Positions 25,706 through 34,185 of a stretch of DNA of 64,000 bases are shown one piece after another; positions within the stretch are counted from its first letter, which is position 1, and every line of letters begins with the position of its first letter. The stretch spans positions 1 through 64,000 of the forward strand of contig NZ_JABXYK010000022.1 in the NCBI RefSeq assembly GCF_013378445.1, read 5' to 3'. A program made the translations under genes and the position numbers. The notes beneath the pieces were generated by a model that saw only the letters and a program-made list of their open reading frames with translations, did not search any database and was not told where the DNA came from. Source of the stretch: Mycoplana rhizolycopersici (GTDB lineage Bacteria; Pseudomonadota; Alphaproteobacteria; Rhizobiales; Rhizobiaceae).

Positions 25706-27478
25706 CTATGCTTGGGAGGAGCGGCGGAGTCGTTCCGCCGCAAGGAGAAGTGTCGTCACGACGATGAAGACGACGACGGAGACCGCGGCCAGCGTCGGAT
25801 TGAGCTGGAGGATCATGTCGTCCCACATCTGCTTGGGCAGGGTCGTCTTGACACCACCGCTGACGAAGATCGCGACCGTCAGTTCATCGAAGGAGGTGAT
25901 GAACGCGAACAGGAAGGCGGCAGTCAGGCCGCTCTTGATGAGCGGGACCGTGACGAACCGCAATGCCTGGAACCTGTTCGCACCGAGCGTGGCTGCCGCC
26001 TGATCGAGGCGCCAGTCGTAGCTCTTCAGCACGGCGGCGATGGCGACGAAGGCAAACGGCAGCGCCAGGACGGTATGGCCGATGACCAGGCCGAGGTCGG
26101 TCGCCACAAGCCCCATCTGCGCAAACAGGTAGAACAGTCCGACGGCGATGACGATGCGCGGCACGATCATCGGGGCCAGGAAAAGTGCGAAGATGAGGCC
26201 GCGCCAGCGCGAATTGGACCGGGCGAGCGCCAGGGCGGCAAATCCGCCGATCGCCGTCGCAACAATGGCGGTCGCAAAAGCCACGCCGAACGAGCGGATC
26301 GTGGCGGATATCCAAAGATCCGACGTGAAGTAGGTGCGGAACCAGTCAAGGCCATAGCCCGGCGGCGGGAATTCGAGGAACTGCGAGCTGGTGAAGCCGA
26401 TCGGCAATACAACGAGCGTCGGCAGCATCAGGAAGGCGAACATGAGTGCGCAGTAGAACCCGAGCATGCGCGCCGATATCCGCTGCCCCAAAACCCGGCT
26501 GGCACCGGCGCTGACGGCGCTGCAGGCAACTGAGAGTGCGTCCAGAATGGCAAGTCCAAGCCCACGCAGCACGCCCTTGCGCCCGGACTTTCCATCCGAA
26601 GGCTCTCCGGAAAGGCTGGAAAGCCCGAAGACACGGTCATACAGCCAGCAGGTGACGAGAGCAGTTGTCAGCATCAAGGCCGCCAGCGCGCCGGCGAATG
26701 CCCAGTTCAGGATCTCCTGGACCTGCACGATGATCAGCTGCGCCAGCATGGTCTGCTGGCGGCCGCCAAGCAGCGCCGGCACGATGAAGAACCCGAGCGA
26801 GGAGATGAAGGTCAGCAAGCCTGCCGCCGCCGCCCCGGGCAGCGACAGCGGGAAATAGACGAGCCAGAAGCCCTTGGCAGGCGTAGCGCCCAGCGTGCCC
26901 GAGGCCTGCGTCAGCCTGCGGTCGATGCCCGTCATCACCGGCAGCATGGTCAGCACGGCGAGCGGCGTCATGGCGTGCACCATGCCGACCATCACCCCGA
27001 ACTCGTTGTGCAGCAACTCGAGCGGCTCGCTCAGAAGGCCCGTGCCCATGCCGATCTGGTTGATGACGCCCGTACGCCCGAGAACGATCACCCAGGCAAA
27101 GCTCTTGACGAGATAGCTGGTCCAGAACGGGACCATGACCAGCAGGATCATCGTGCCGCGCCTGTGCTCCGGCAGCCGTGCCAGCCAGTAGGCCAGCGGA
27201 TAGCCGAAGAGGAGCGAGAAAAGCGTCGTCAGCGCGGCGATGCGGAAGGTAATCAGCAGGACGCGGAAATAGACGTCGGTCTCGAAGATGCGCGCGTAGT
27301 GCGCCATCGTCATCGCGCCGGTATCGGCGTCCTCAAGGCTGAGGCCCATCAGGCGGGCGACCGGCACGAGAAAAAAGACGGCAAGGAAGGCAAGGCCCGG
27401 CACAGCGAGCCAGAGTGGGCCGAAGCGGAAGCGTCGGGGCGCCGGCGAAACGGCGTGCGAAACAGCGGTCGTGCTCAT
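25706..27478 (-). CDS. Polyamine/iron-type ABC permease, two permease domains fused
   Basis: 590 residues containing two complete permease halves. The first has the coupling loop ASGTLGATPAKGFWLVYFPL (about residues 195-215); the second has AAATLGANRFQALRFVTVPL near 510. They are joined by a linker around residues 290-330. PotB and PotC are separate proteins in most polyamine systems, so this is a natural fusion. The start codon overlaps the ATPase stop by four bases. Confidence 0.88.
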   Translation of the reverse strand: MSTTAVSHAVSPAPRRFRFGPLWLAVPGLAFLAVFFLVPVARLMGLSLEDADTGAMTMAHYARIFETDVYFRVLLITFRIAALTTLFSLLFGYPLAYWLARLPEHRRGTMILLVMVPFWTSYLVKSFAWVIVLGRTGVINQIGMGTGLLSEPLELLHNEFGVMVGMVHAMTPLAVLTMLPVMTGIDRRLTQASGTLGATPAKGFWLVYFPLSLPGAAAAGLLTFISSLGFFIVPALLGGRQQTMLAQLIIVQVQEILNWAFAGALAALMLTTALVTCWLYDRVFGLSSLSGEPSDGKSGRKGVLRGLGLAILDALSVACSAVSAGASRVLGQRISARMLGFYCALMFAFLMLPTLVVLPIGFTSSQFLEFPPPGYGLDWFRTYFTSDLWISATIRSFGVAFATAIVATAIGGFAALALARSNSRWRGLIFALFLAPMIVPRIVIAVGLFYLFAQMGLVATDLGLVIGHTVLALPFAFVAIAAVLKSYDWRLDQAAATLGANRFQALRFVTVPLIKSGLTAAFLFAFITSFDELTVAIFVSGGVKTTLPKQMWDDMILQLNPTLAAVSVVVFIVVTTLLLAAERLRRSSQA

Positions 27479-28554
27479 GGCGTCACCAGTACAGCTGCTT
27501 CGGGCTTCCAGCTCAGCGTGACGTTCTCACCGAGCTTCGGCATGGGCTTGCCCGGCAGGACACGGACTGTCACGCGCTCGCCCGCCGCGACCTCGACCAG
27601 GAGCCGGGTTTCCGACCCGGCGTAGACGATCTCGGCCACATTTCCGCGGATTTCGTTTTCGCCGTCAGAGCCCAGCTCGATATGCTCCGGCCGTACGACG
27701 AGCGCCATTTCTGCGTCATTTGCAAGGTTGTCGCCGTCGATCCGCAGGCGCCCGCTGGGGGTGGCAAGATGGGCTGCGCCGTTGGCACCGCACTCGACGC
27801 GACCACGGAAAATATTGGAGATGCCGATGAAGTCCGCGGCAAACGCGGTGCGCGGGCGCGCATAAATCTCGTGCGGGGGCCCGATCTGCTCGACGCGGGC
27901 GTGGTTCATCAGGCAGATGCGATCCGACAGCGCCAGCGCCTCTTCCTGATCGTGCGTGACGTAGATGATCGTCGCGCCGGTCTTGCGATGGAGGTCCTTG
28001 ATCTCGAACTGCATGTGCTCCCGCAGTTTCTTGTCGAGTGCGCCGAGCGGCTCGTCCATCAGGATAATGGCAGGCTTGTAGACGAAACAGCGGGCCAAGG
28101 CGACGCGCTGCTGTTGGCCGCCTGAAAGCTCGCGCGGGAAGCGGCCGGCGAGATGACCCAGTTGCACCATTTCCAGCGCGTTGGCCACCTGCTTCTGGAT
28201 ATCGGCGGAGCTCAGGCCCCGCATCTTCAGCGGAAATCCGATGTTCTCCGCCACTGTCAGATGCGGGAACAGGGCGTAGTGCTGGAAGACGAGACCGATG
28301 TCGCGCTTGTGCACCGGCGTCTGCGTCTCGTCCTTTCCGTCGATGAACAGCCGCCCCTGCGTTGGGGCGACCAGTCCGCTGACCATCTGCAGCAAGGTTG
28401 TCTTGCCGGAGCCGGAAGGCCCGAGAAGCGTCAGGAACTCGCCCGCTTCGACCGCAAGATGCGTGGGCTTGAGCGCAACGGCAGTGCCGTAGCTTTTTGC
28501 CAGTCCATCGACGAGGAGCTTTGGCTGATTGGCTTGATCGGGCTTCGCGAGCAT
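27475..28554 (-). CDS. Polyamine-type ABC transporter ATPase (PotA family)
   Basis: 359 residues. ABC domain with Walker A GPSGSGKTT, signature ELSGGQQQR and Walker B IILMDEPLGALD, followed by a C-terminal TOBE domain (about residues 280-350). Partner of the fused permease. Confidence 0.9.
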   Translation of the reverse strand: MLAKPDQANQPKLLVDGLAKSYGTAVALKPTHLAVEAGEFLTLLGPSGSGKTTLLQMVSGLVAPTQGRLFIDGKDETQTPVHKRDIGLVFQHYALFPHLTVAENIGFPLKMRGLSSADIQKQVANALEMVQLGHLAGRFPRELSGGQQQRVALARCFVYKPAIILMDEPLGALDKKLREHMQFEIKDLHRKTGATIIYVTHDQEEALALSDRICLMNHARVEQIGPPHEIYARPRTAFAADFIGISNIFRGRVECGANGAAHLATPSGRLRIDGDNLANDAEMALVVRPEHIELGSDGENEIRGNVAEIVYAGSETRLLVEVAAGERVTVRVLPGKPMPKLGENVTLSWKPEAAVLVTP

Positions 28555-28566
28555 GAGTTTTCTCCC

Positions 28567-29643
28567 TTATCCCAGGATCCAGGCGTTGAACCGTTCGGTC
28601 ATTTCCGAACGATGGGCGCTCCACCAGTCTTCACGGGCAATCGTCATGAGCTTCAGGTTCGCTTCGGACGTCGGAAGCGCAGTCGCCCTTTCCGCCGGAA
28701 TGTTCTCGTATGCCTTCAGGTTCGTCGGGCCGTAGGCGAGAAACTCGGTGAAGAGTGCCTGCTGCTTCGGATCGGCGCAGAACTTCACGAACTGGCGGGC
28801 AATCTCCGCGCGCGGGGAGCCCTTGGGAATGCCCCAGCCTTCGATGGAGTAAAGGCCCTGGTTCCAGACGATCTTGACCGGCGCGCCGCCGTCGATGACG
28901 GCCTGGGCGCGGGCGTTCCACAATGCGATCAGATCCACCTCGCCGCTCTGGATGAGCTGGCTCGACTGTGCGCCACCCGTCCACCAGACGTCGACATGTG
29001 GCTTGATCTTTTCCAGGCTCGCATAGGCGCGCTCGATGTCGAGCGGATAGAGCTGGTCGAGGGTCACGCCATCGGCAAGCAGGGCCTGCTCCAGCGTATC
29101 GATCGGGTTCTTGCGCAGCGCACGGCGGCCGGGGAATTTCTCGACGTTCCAGAAGTCCGCCCAGGACGTCGGCGCCTTGGCGGCATCGAACTTGTCGGTG
29201 CGATAGGCCATGATCGTCGAATAAACGTCGATGCCGAGCCAGACCGGCGTCAGGGAATCCGGCATCAGGCCGGGTGCGTCCGCTGCGGTGAGATTGATCG
29301 GCTCCAGAAGGTCGCGCTTTTCGAGAATGTCGCGCGCCGAAAGCGTCAGCGTGCAGACATCCCAGCTGTAGGACTGGGTCTCGACCATCGCGCGGAACTG
29401 TGCAGTCGGCTCGGCGTCGCGGGCGACGTTGATGACCTTGATGCCGGTCGCCTTTTCGAAGGGATCGTAAAAGGCCTTGCGGTAGCCGGGGCTGTAGGGT
29501 CCGCCCGGATCTGCGACGATGAGCTGCTCGTTGGCCCATGCCGTTCTCGTCAGGATGGTAGGGGCGGCCAGCGCCACGCCGAGGCCGCCTCCGATTTTCA
29601 GCAGGTTGCGGCGATCAATCAGCATTCGCTTGTCGTTGGTCAT
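28567..29643 (-). CDS. Polyamine-type ABC transporter substrate-binding protein (PotD-like)
   Basis: 358 residues. The N-terminus DRRNLLKIGGGLGVALAAP carries a twin-arginine (Tat) signal. The mature protein is a type II binding fold (SBP_bac_6/8), with YRKAFYDPFEKATGIKV, WGIPKGSPRAEIA and QALFTEFLAYGPTN. Substrates of such proteins include polyamines, opines and small carboxylated amines. Its neighbours (CoA ligase, enoyl-CoA hydratase) suggest a carboxylate. Confidence 0.88.
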   Translation of the reverse strand: MTNDKRMLIDRRNLLKIGGGLGVALAAPTILTRTAWANEQLIVADPGGPYSPGYRKAFYDPFEKATGIKVINVARDAEPTAQFRAMVETQSYSWDVCTLTLSARDILEKRDLLEPINLTAADAPGLMPDSLTPVWLGIDVYSTIMAYRTDKFDAAKAPTSWADFWNVEKFPGRRALRKNPIDTLEQALLADGVTLDQLYPLDIERAYASLEKIKPHVDVWWTGGAQSSQLIQSGEVDLIALWNARAQAVIDGGAPVKIVWNQGLYSIEGWGIPKGSPRAEIARQFVKFCADPKQQALFTEFLAYGPTNLKAYENIPAERATALPTSEANLKLMTIAREDWWSAHRSEMTERFNAWILG

Positions 29644-29702
29644 TCTTTTACCCTCTGGTTTATGGATTGTTGCGCCGCCTCCCGGGACGGCTTGCCGACC
29701 TG

Positions 29703-30476
29703 TCAGCTTGCCTTTCTGGCGGCGCGCTGAGCGAGGAAGAGCTCCATCATCCGCGCCGGTTCACCGGAAGCATACGCCTCCCGCTGGATGCGGACACCTG
29801 CTTCGAGGCAGTCGCGGAATCCGGCTTCGGTCATTTCCTTGAAGCGCTGCTTGTCCAGGCGCATGGCGACCGGAGGCTTTGCCGCGAGTTCGCGCGCAAG
29901 CGCCAGCGATTCTTCCATGACTTTTTCCTGTGGCACGATGCGGTTGATGATACCGATGGAATGGCACTCGTCCGATTCCATCAGACGGCCGCTCAGCGTC
30001 AGGTCGATGGTGCGAGCCAGGCCGATGATCTCGCGCATGATCCACGGACCGGTGGTGCTGGCGATACCCGAATTGATCTCGGGCTGGCCCATGCGGACGC
30101 CCGGATGGCCAATGCGGAAGTCGCAGAGCAGTGCAACCTGGAACGCCGAGCCGGCTGCCACGCCGTTCAGTGCGGCGATCAGCGGCTTCGACAGGGAACG
30201 CATCGCGTCATACAGGCGCTCCCACTCGCCGACCCACTCCTTGCCGCGCTCGGCGTCGAAAGTCTTAGTCTCGTTCAGGTCCTGGCCGGCGCTGAAAGCA
30301 CGGTCGCCGGCGCCGGTGAGGATGATCGCCCGGATCTCCTCGTCCTTCTCGAAGGCCTGGAACGCCTCGACCAACTGCTTGCGCATGGGGCTGTGCCAGG
30401 CATTCAGGATTTGAGGGCGGTTCAGTGTGATGACGCCGACCTCGCCGTGCCGTTCAGTCAGGATGAAGCGATCCAT
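29703..30476 (-). CDS. Enoyl-CoA hydratase/isomerase family protein
   Basis: 257 residues of the crotonase fold. Oxyanion-hole segments are AFSAGQDLNE and LNGVAAGSAFQVALLCDFRIG. The position of the usual first catalytic Glu is not obvious, so hydratase or other crotonase-type chemistry is open. First gene of the operon with the PotD-type transporter and CoA ligase. GGAGAG precedes the ATG at 30476; the extra frame to 30500 falls in the promoter region. Confidence 0.85.
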   Translation of the reverse strand: MDRFILTERHGEVGVITLNRPQILNAWHSPMRKQLVEAFQAFEKDEEIRAIILTGAGDRAFSAGQDLNETKTFDAERGKEWVGEWERLYDAMRSLSKPLIAALNGVAAGSAFQVALLCDFRIGHPGVRMGQPEINSGIASTTGPWIMREIIGLARTIDLTLSGRLMESDECHSIGIINRIVPQEKVMEESLALARELAAKPPVAMRLDKQRFKEMTEAGFRDCLEAGVRIQREAYASGEPARMMELFLAQRAARKAS

Positions 30477-30496
30477 GTTTCTCTCTCCGTTTCGAT

Positions 30497-30595
30497 GCAT
30501 TAACTATTGCAATGCGATAATTAATATGGAATAGTGTGTTCATATATATTTTTTATGTCAAGCGCTTTTCCGATATGCCGATATTCTGTTATCGG
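30497..30595. promoter_or_regulatory. Divergent control region with two inverted repeats
   Basis: Between the enoyl-CoA hydratase operon and the IclR gene. GCATT (30497-30501) N9 AATGC (30511-30515), and CCGATA (30578-30583) TTCTGT TATCGG (30590-30595), the latter preceded by a further half-site CCGATATG. Candidate operators of the IclR protein. Confidence 0.4.
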
Positions 30596-30626
30596 TATGT
30601 GCAAAGCGGCAGGGATCGTGGGGCAA

Positions 30627-31451
30627 ATGGCGCGCAAGTCAGTCAAGGTGACGGCGGATGGCAACGAGGCAGCGGGAGAGGATCGCGATCCGCTTCTGGT
30701 GCAGTCGGTCGAGAAGGCATTCAGGGTGCTGAGGGCCTTCGACGGCACGCGTCCCAATCTCAGCCTGTCACAGATTGCCGACGAAGCCGGGCTCGACATG
30801 AGCGCTGCCCAGCGGTTCACCCACACGCTCACGAAGCTCGGCTATCTCGACAAGGATGCCGATACCAGGCGGTTCGAACTGACTGTAAAATCTTTGGATT
30901 TCGGCTATCACTACACGCGCGCCAGCAGTCTGGTGGAGCGCGGCATGCCCTACCTCCTGCATCTCAGCAAGGAGACAGAGGAGACGGTCAACCTCACCGT
31001 TCTCGACGGCACGGATATCGTGTTCGTCTCGCGTTTCATGAGCCGCCATGTACTGAACAACGACGTCATCACCGGCACGCGGCTGCCCGCCTATTGTACC
31101 GCCCCGGGCATCGCCATTCTCTCTTTCCTGCCCGAGGAGGATGCTTACGGGGTCCTCGAAAGGTCCCATCTTCACCCCTATACACCCCACACCACCTGGG
31201 AGATGGACGCACTGCGGGAGAAGCTGAAGAAATCTGCCGGACGGGGCTACGCGACCGCTTTCGAGGAATATTTCCACGGGGACCTGTCGGTCGCCGCACC
31301 AGTGCTTGACGCCAACGGAAAACCCTACGGCGCGATCAACATCGCGGTATCACGCAGTCGCTACACGCCGGAGGAGACCGAACAGCGTTTTTCGGCGCTG
31401 GTGACTGCCGCTGCACGATCCATCTCAATGGCCGGCGGCGCCCGAAGGTAG
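30627..31451 (+). CDS. IclR-family transcriptional regulator
   Basis: 274 residues. HTH with SLSQIADEAGLDMSAAQRFT (about 45-65), then the IclR effector domain with TVNLTVLDGTDIVFVSRF and SVAAPVLDANGKPYGAINI. Divergent from the ligase/transporter operon and its probable regulator. The ATG at 30627 follows GTGGGG; upstream in-frame ATGs fall in the inverted-repeat control region. Confidence 0.9.
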   Translation: MARKSVKVTADGNEAAGEDRDPLLVQSVEKAFRVLRAFDGTRPNLSLSQIADEAGLDMSAAQRFTHTLTKLGYLDKDADTRRFELTVKSLDFGYHYTRASSLVERGMPYLLHLSKETEETVNLTVLDGTDIVFVSRFMSRHVLNNDVITGTRLPAYCTAPGIAILSFLPEEDAYGVLERSHLHPYTPHTTWEMDALREKLKKSAGRGYATAFEEYFHGDLSVAAPVLDANGKPYGAINIAVSRSRYTPEETEQRFSALVTAAARSISMAGGARR

Positions 31452-31568
31452 CAGAACAGCGCCTGGGCTCGTTTCCGGCTTCGGCAATCTCGTGGTGATA
31501 GACCGCACTTCGCGGAGCGCGGTCGTTATCTTGGCGTCACACCGAACACCGTCGGCCATTCCGGGAAC

Positions 31569-32645
31569 CTACTCCGCAAACACTCGACCGTCGAAGAGCT
31601 TGCGCGTCGTCCTGAGGAAGGAGCACTCTTTGAGACCACCCGGCGCGTCCTCGTCGAGCAGCAGGAGAATCTCCAGGTTGCCAGTCGGATGCTCGACGGC
31701 AACGGTCTTGGCGACGCCATCGGGAAGCACGGCCATGGCTGCGGCGGGACTATCCGGGAACATGCAGGCCGTTGCCACGCTGAGCGCACCGAAGACGCCG
31801 ATGGACGCGTGAACGCGGTGGGGAATGAAGCTGCGAGTCATGATGGCCCCGCCCCCCGTCGGCGGGGCGACGAGCGTCATCTTGGGCACGGACTTCTTCG
31901 CGACATCGCCGAGGTTCATCAGGGGACCGGCGGCGAGCCGGATGCGTTCGATGCGCGCCTTGGCGGCCTCGTTCGCCTCCAGTTCCTCGCGGCTTTCATA
32001 ACCCGTCAGGCCGAAATCCGTGGCGCGCATCACAACGACGGGCATGCCATTGTCGATCAGCGTACAGGTAACACCGTCAATTTCCGTCGCCGCCGAGCCA
32101 GTCGGGAGCAGCGCGCCGCAGCTCGAGCCGGCAGCATCCGTGAAAGCGAGGTAGACGGGTGCCGACGATCCGGGTACGCCGTCGATGCGCGCTTCGCCGG
32201 CATAGACGGGGCGGCCGCCTTTCGTGGGGATGCGCGCCACGGCGGATTGAGCCGTGTTCTCCATGTAGATGCGGATGGCGGTTTCGCCCTCGCCGGCCTC
32301 CACCAGCCCACGCTCGACGGCAAATGCGCCGACGCCGGCAAGAATGTTGCCGCAATTCTGGCCGTCGCTGACGAGCGCCTGGTCGACGAAGACCTGGAGG
32401 AACAGATAGTCGACATCGAAGCCCGGCCGAACCGAGGCCCGCACCACGGCCACCTTGCTGGTCAAGGGGTCCGCGCCGCCGATACCATCGATCTGGCGCG
32501 GATCGGGCGAGCCCATGATGCGCAGCAGGAGCCGGTCGCGTTCCGCCGGGTCCGAAGGCAGGTCGTCGGCAAGGAAATAGGCTCCCTTCGACGTGCCACC
32601 TCTCATCATCATGCAAGGGATGCCATCCGGCGTCATGTCCGTCAC
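31569..32645 (-). CDS. galD: 4-Oxalomesaconate tautomerase-like protein (GalD, PrpF family)
   Basis: 358 residues of the PrpF fold. Signature segments are MMRGGTSKGAYF at the start and VSDGQNCGNILAGVGAF with the conserved Cys, plus MTRSFIPHRVHASIGVFGA. GalD isomerises keto and enol forms of 4-oxalomesaconate in gallate and protocatechuate 4,5-cleavage. Close relatives isomerise aconitate. The co-transcribed galB- and galC-like genes support the GalD reading. Last gene of the minus-strand operon. Confidence 0.78.
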   Translation of the reverse strand: MTDMTPDGIPCMMMRGGTSKGAYFLADDLPSDPAERDRLLLRIMGSPDPRQIDGIGGADPLTSKVAVVRASVRPGFDVDYLFLQVFVDQALVSDGQNCGNILAGVGAFAVERGLVEAGEGETAIRIYMENTAQSAVARIPTKGGRPVYAGEARIDGVPGSSAPVYLAFTDAAGSSCGALLPTGSAATEIDGVTCTLIDNGMPVVVMRATDFGLTGYESREELEANEAAKARIERIRLAAGPLMNLGDVAKKSVPKMTLVAPPTGGGAIMTRSFIPHRVHASIGVFGALSVATACMFPDSPAAAMAVLPDGVAKTVAVEHPTGNLEILLLLDEDAPGGLKECSFLRTTRKLFDGRVFAE

Positions 32646-32667
32646 TCCTATCGTTCTACAGTTCTGG

Positions 32668-33174
32668 TCAGGGAAGCGGAAGCTCGAGCAGCTTGCCGAA
32701 AAGCCCCCAGGCGATCAGCCAGAAGCCGGCGCCTGTAGCGACCGCCCGCACGAACGGCTTTTCTCCGGGGAAGAGGAGCGTCGCGACGCCCGTGCCGATG
32801 CCGAGGCAGAGCGCAAGGCCGATCCAGTTCGCGCTGAGTGCCACGGCGACGAAAAGGCCGAGCAGGCCGGCCACGCGCGCCACGTCGATCTTCTCGCTCG
32901 ACCCGCCGAAGTCGGTGCCGCGCAGGACTTGAACCAAGTAGACAGCCGAAACGACGAGCCCGAAGACGGACACCTGCATGGGCAGCGAGCCCGGCCCGAC
33001 ATCGCCGCGTGAATGGCCGGCCGGAAGCCCAAGGCTCATGAAGAGGAAGCCCGCATTCCACGCGATGGCGATGCAGGCAGCAACGAGGTTCTGCCAGAAG
33101 TGCTTGCGGGTGGCCTCTCCCCCCGGCACGGGGGAGAGGTTGGAACCCGGAACAGCCGAAGCCTGGTTTGTCAT
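32668..33174 (-). CDS. tctB: Tripartite tricarboxylate transporter small membrane subunit TctB
   Basis: 168 residues, four hydrophobic segments (VAACIAIAWNAGFLFMSLGL, VSVFGLVVSAVYLVQVL, VAGLLGLFVAVALS, VATGAGFWLIAWGLF). Typical TctB size and topology. The ATG overlaps the TctC stop by four bases. Confidence 0.85.
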   Translation of the reverse strand: MTNQASAVPGSNLSPVPGGEATRKHFWQNLVAACIAIAWNAGFLFMSLGLPAGHSRGDVGPGSLPMQVSVFGLVVSAVYLVQVLRGTDFGGSSEKIDVARVAGLLGLFVAVALSANWIGLALCLGIGTGVATLLFPGEKPFVRAVATGAGFWLIAWGLFGKLLELPLP

Positions 33175-34160
33175 TGGGCGTATCCGTTCGCCTTGAGGAA
33201 CTCGAGCTGGCTGGCGAGATCGCTTTCAGCCCGCTTGGTGAATTCCTCTTCCTTCCAGTCCGGGCTGTCCTGGAACTGCTCGGTCTGGAACTTCTTCCAG
33301 TCCTCGGATGCCGTGACCTTGTCCACCGCGGCCTGGATGGTGTCGACAACGTCATCCGGCGTTCCGGCCTTCACGGCGATGCCGCGCCAGACCGCACCCT
33401 CGATGTCATAGCCGAGCTCCTTGAAGGTCGGCACGTCGGGCAGGAATTCGCTGCGCTTGTCGGTCGAGATGCCGAGCAGCCGGACATCGCCGCTCTTGAC
33501 CTGGGCGAGGCCGGTCGACGGCGTCATCATCGCGGCATCGATGTGCTTGCCGAGCAGGGCGAGCGTCACCTTGCCGGAGGCGTCATGCGGGATCCAGCCG
33601 CTCTCGAAGCCGCCCGACTTCATCAGCTGGTAGAGCATGTACTGGTGAAAACCGCCGGGCGCATGGCCGCCGACTTTCAGCCCGCTCGGATTTTCCTTCA
33701 TGTAGTTCACGAAGTCGTCCACCGACTTGAACGGACTGTCTGACAGGACAGCCAGCGAGGACGGTTCCGACTGCATGGCGCGCAGCATGCGGAAGTCCTT
33801 GAGCTCAAAGGGGATTAGCCCCTGGGCGATACCGAAGGTCAGCGTTCCGGTGAAGACGAGGATGTTGTAGCCGTCCGCCGGCTGCGTCATGATCTGGGAA
33901 ACACCGACCGCGCCGCTTCCGCCCGGCCGGTTGTCGACCTTCACGGTCCAGCCGGACTCCTTTTCCAGGAGCTCGGCAAGCTTGCGGCCATAGGTGTCGA
34001 GCGCTCCTCCAGCACCCGCCCAGACCACCAGCGTCACGGACTTTTCCGGAAAACCTGCTGCGACGGCAGGGCTTGGCAGGGCGACGCTTGAAAGCGCAAG
34101 CGCCAGTCCCAGGGCCGAACCCGCCATCCGCGTGCCGAACGTTCTTCTGTTTATCGTCAT
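33171..34160 (-). CDS. tctC: Tripartite tricarboxylate transporter substrate-binding protein TctC
   Basis: 329 residues with a signal sequence (TINRRTFGTRMAGSAL, LPSPAVAAGFP). The Bug/TctC fold shows FPEKSVTLVVWAGAGGALD, NRPGGSGAVG and LLGISTDKRSEFLPDVPTF. It captures a di- or tricarboxylate in the periplasm; the adjoining gal genes point to an aromatic-ring-cleavage acid or a related compound. Confidence 0.9.
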   Translation of the reverse strand: MTINRRTFGTRMAGSALGLALALSSVALPSPAVAAGFPEKSVTLVVWAGAGGALDTYGRKLAELLEKESGWTVKVDNRPGGSGAVGVSQIMTQPADGYNILVFTGTLTFGIAQGLIPFELKDFRMLRAMQSEPSSLAVLSDSPFKSVDDFVNYMKENPSGLKVGGHAPGGFHQYMLYQLMKSGGFESGWIPHDASGKVTLALLGKHIDAAMMTPSTGLAQVKSGDVRLLGISTDKRSEFLPDVPTFKELGYDIEGAVWRGIAVKAGTPDDVVDTIQAAVDKVTASEDWKKFQTEQFQDSPDWKEEEFTKRAESDLASQLEFLKANGYAQ

Positions 34161-34185
34161 GTCTTCTCCTCCATTGATACGGTGT

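Noticed and set aside
24210-26003. 597-codon plus-strand open frame
   Set aside because: Antisense to the CoA ligase and permease genes; no recognisable motifs.
31501-31524. GACCGC-N12-GCGGTC as terminator between the IclR and galD genes
   Set aside because: Six-base arms, no T-run, and many such matches are expected in GC-rich sequence; too weak to annotate.
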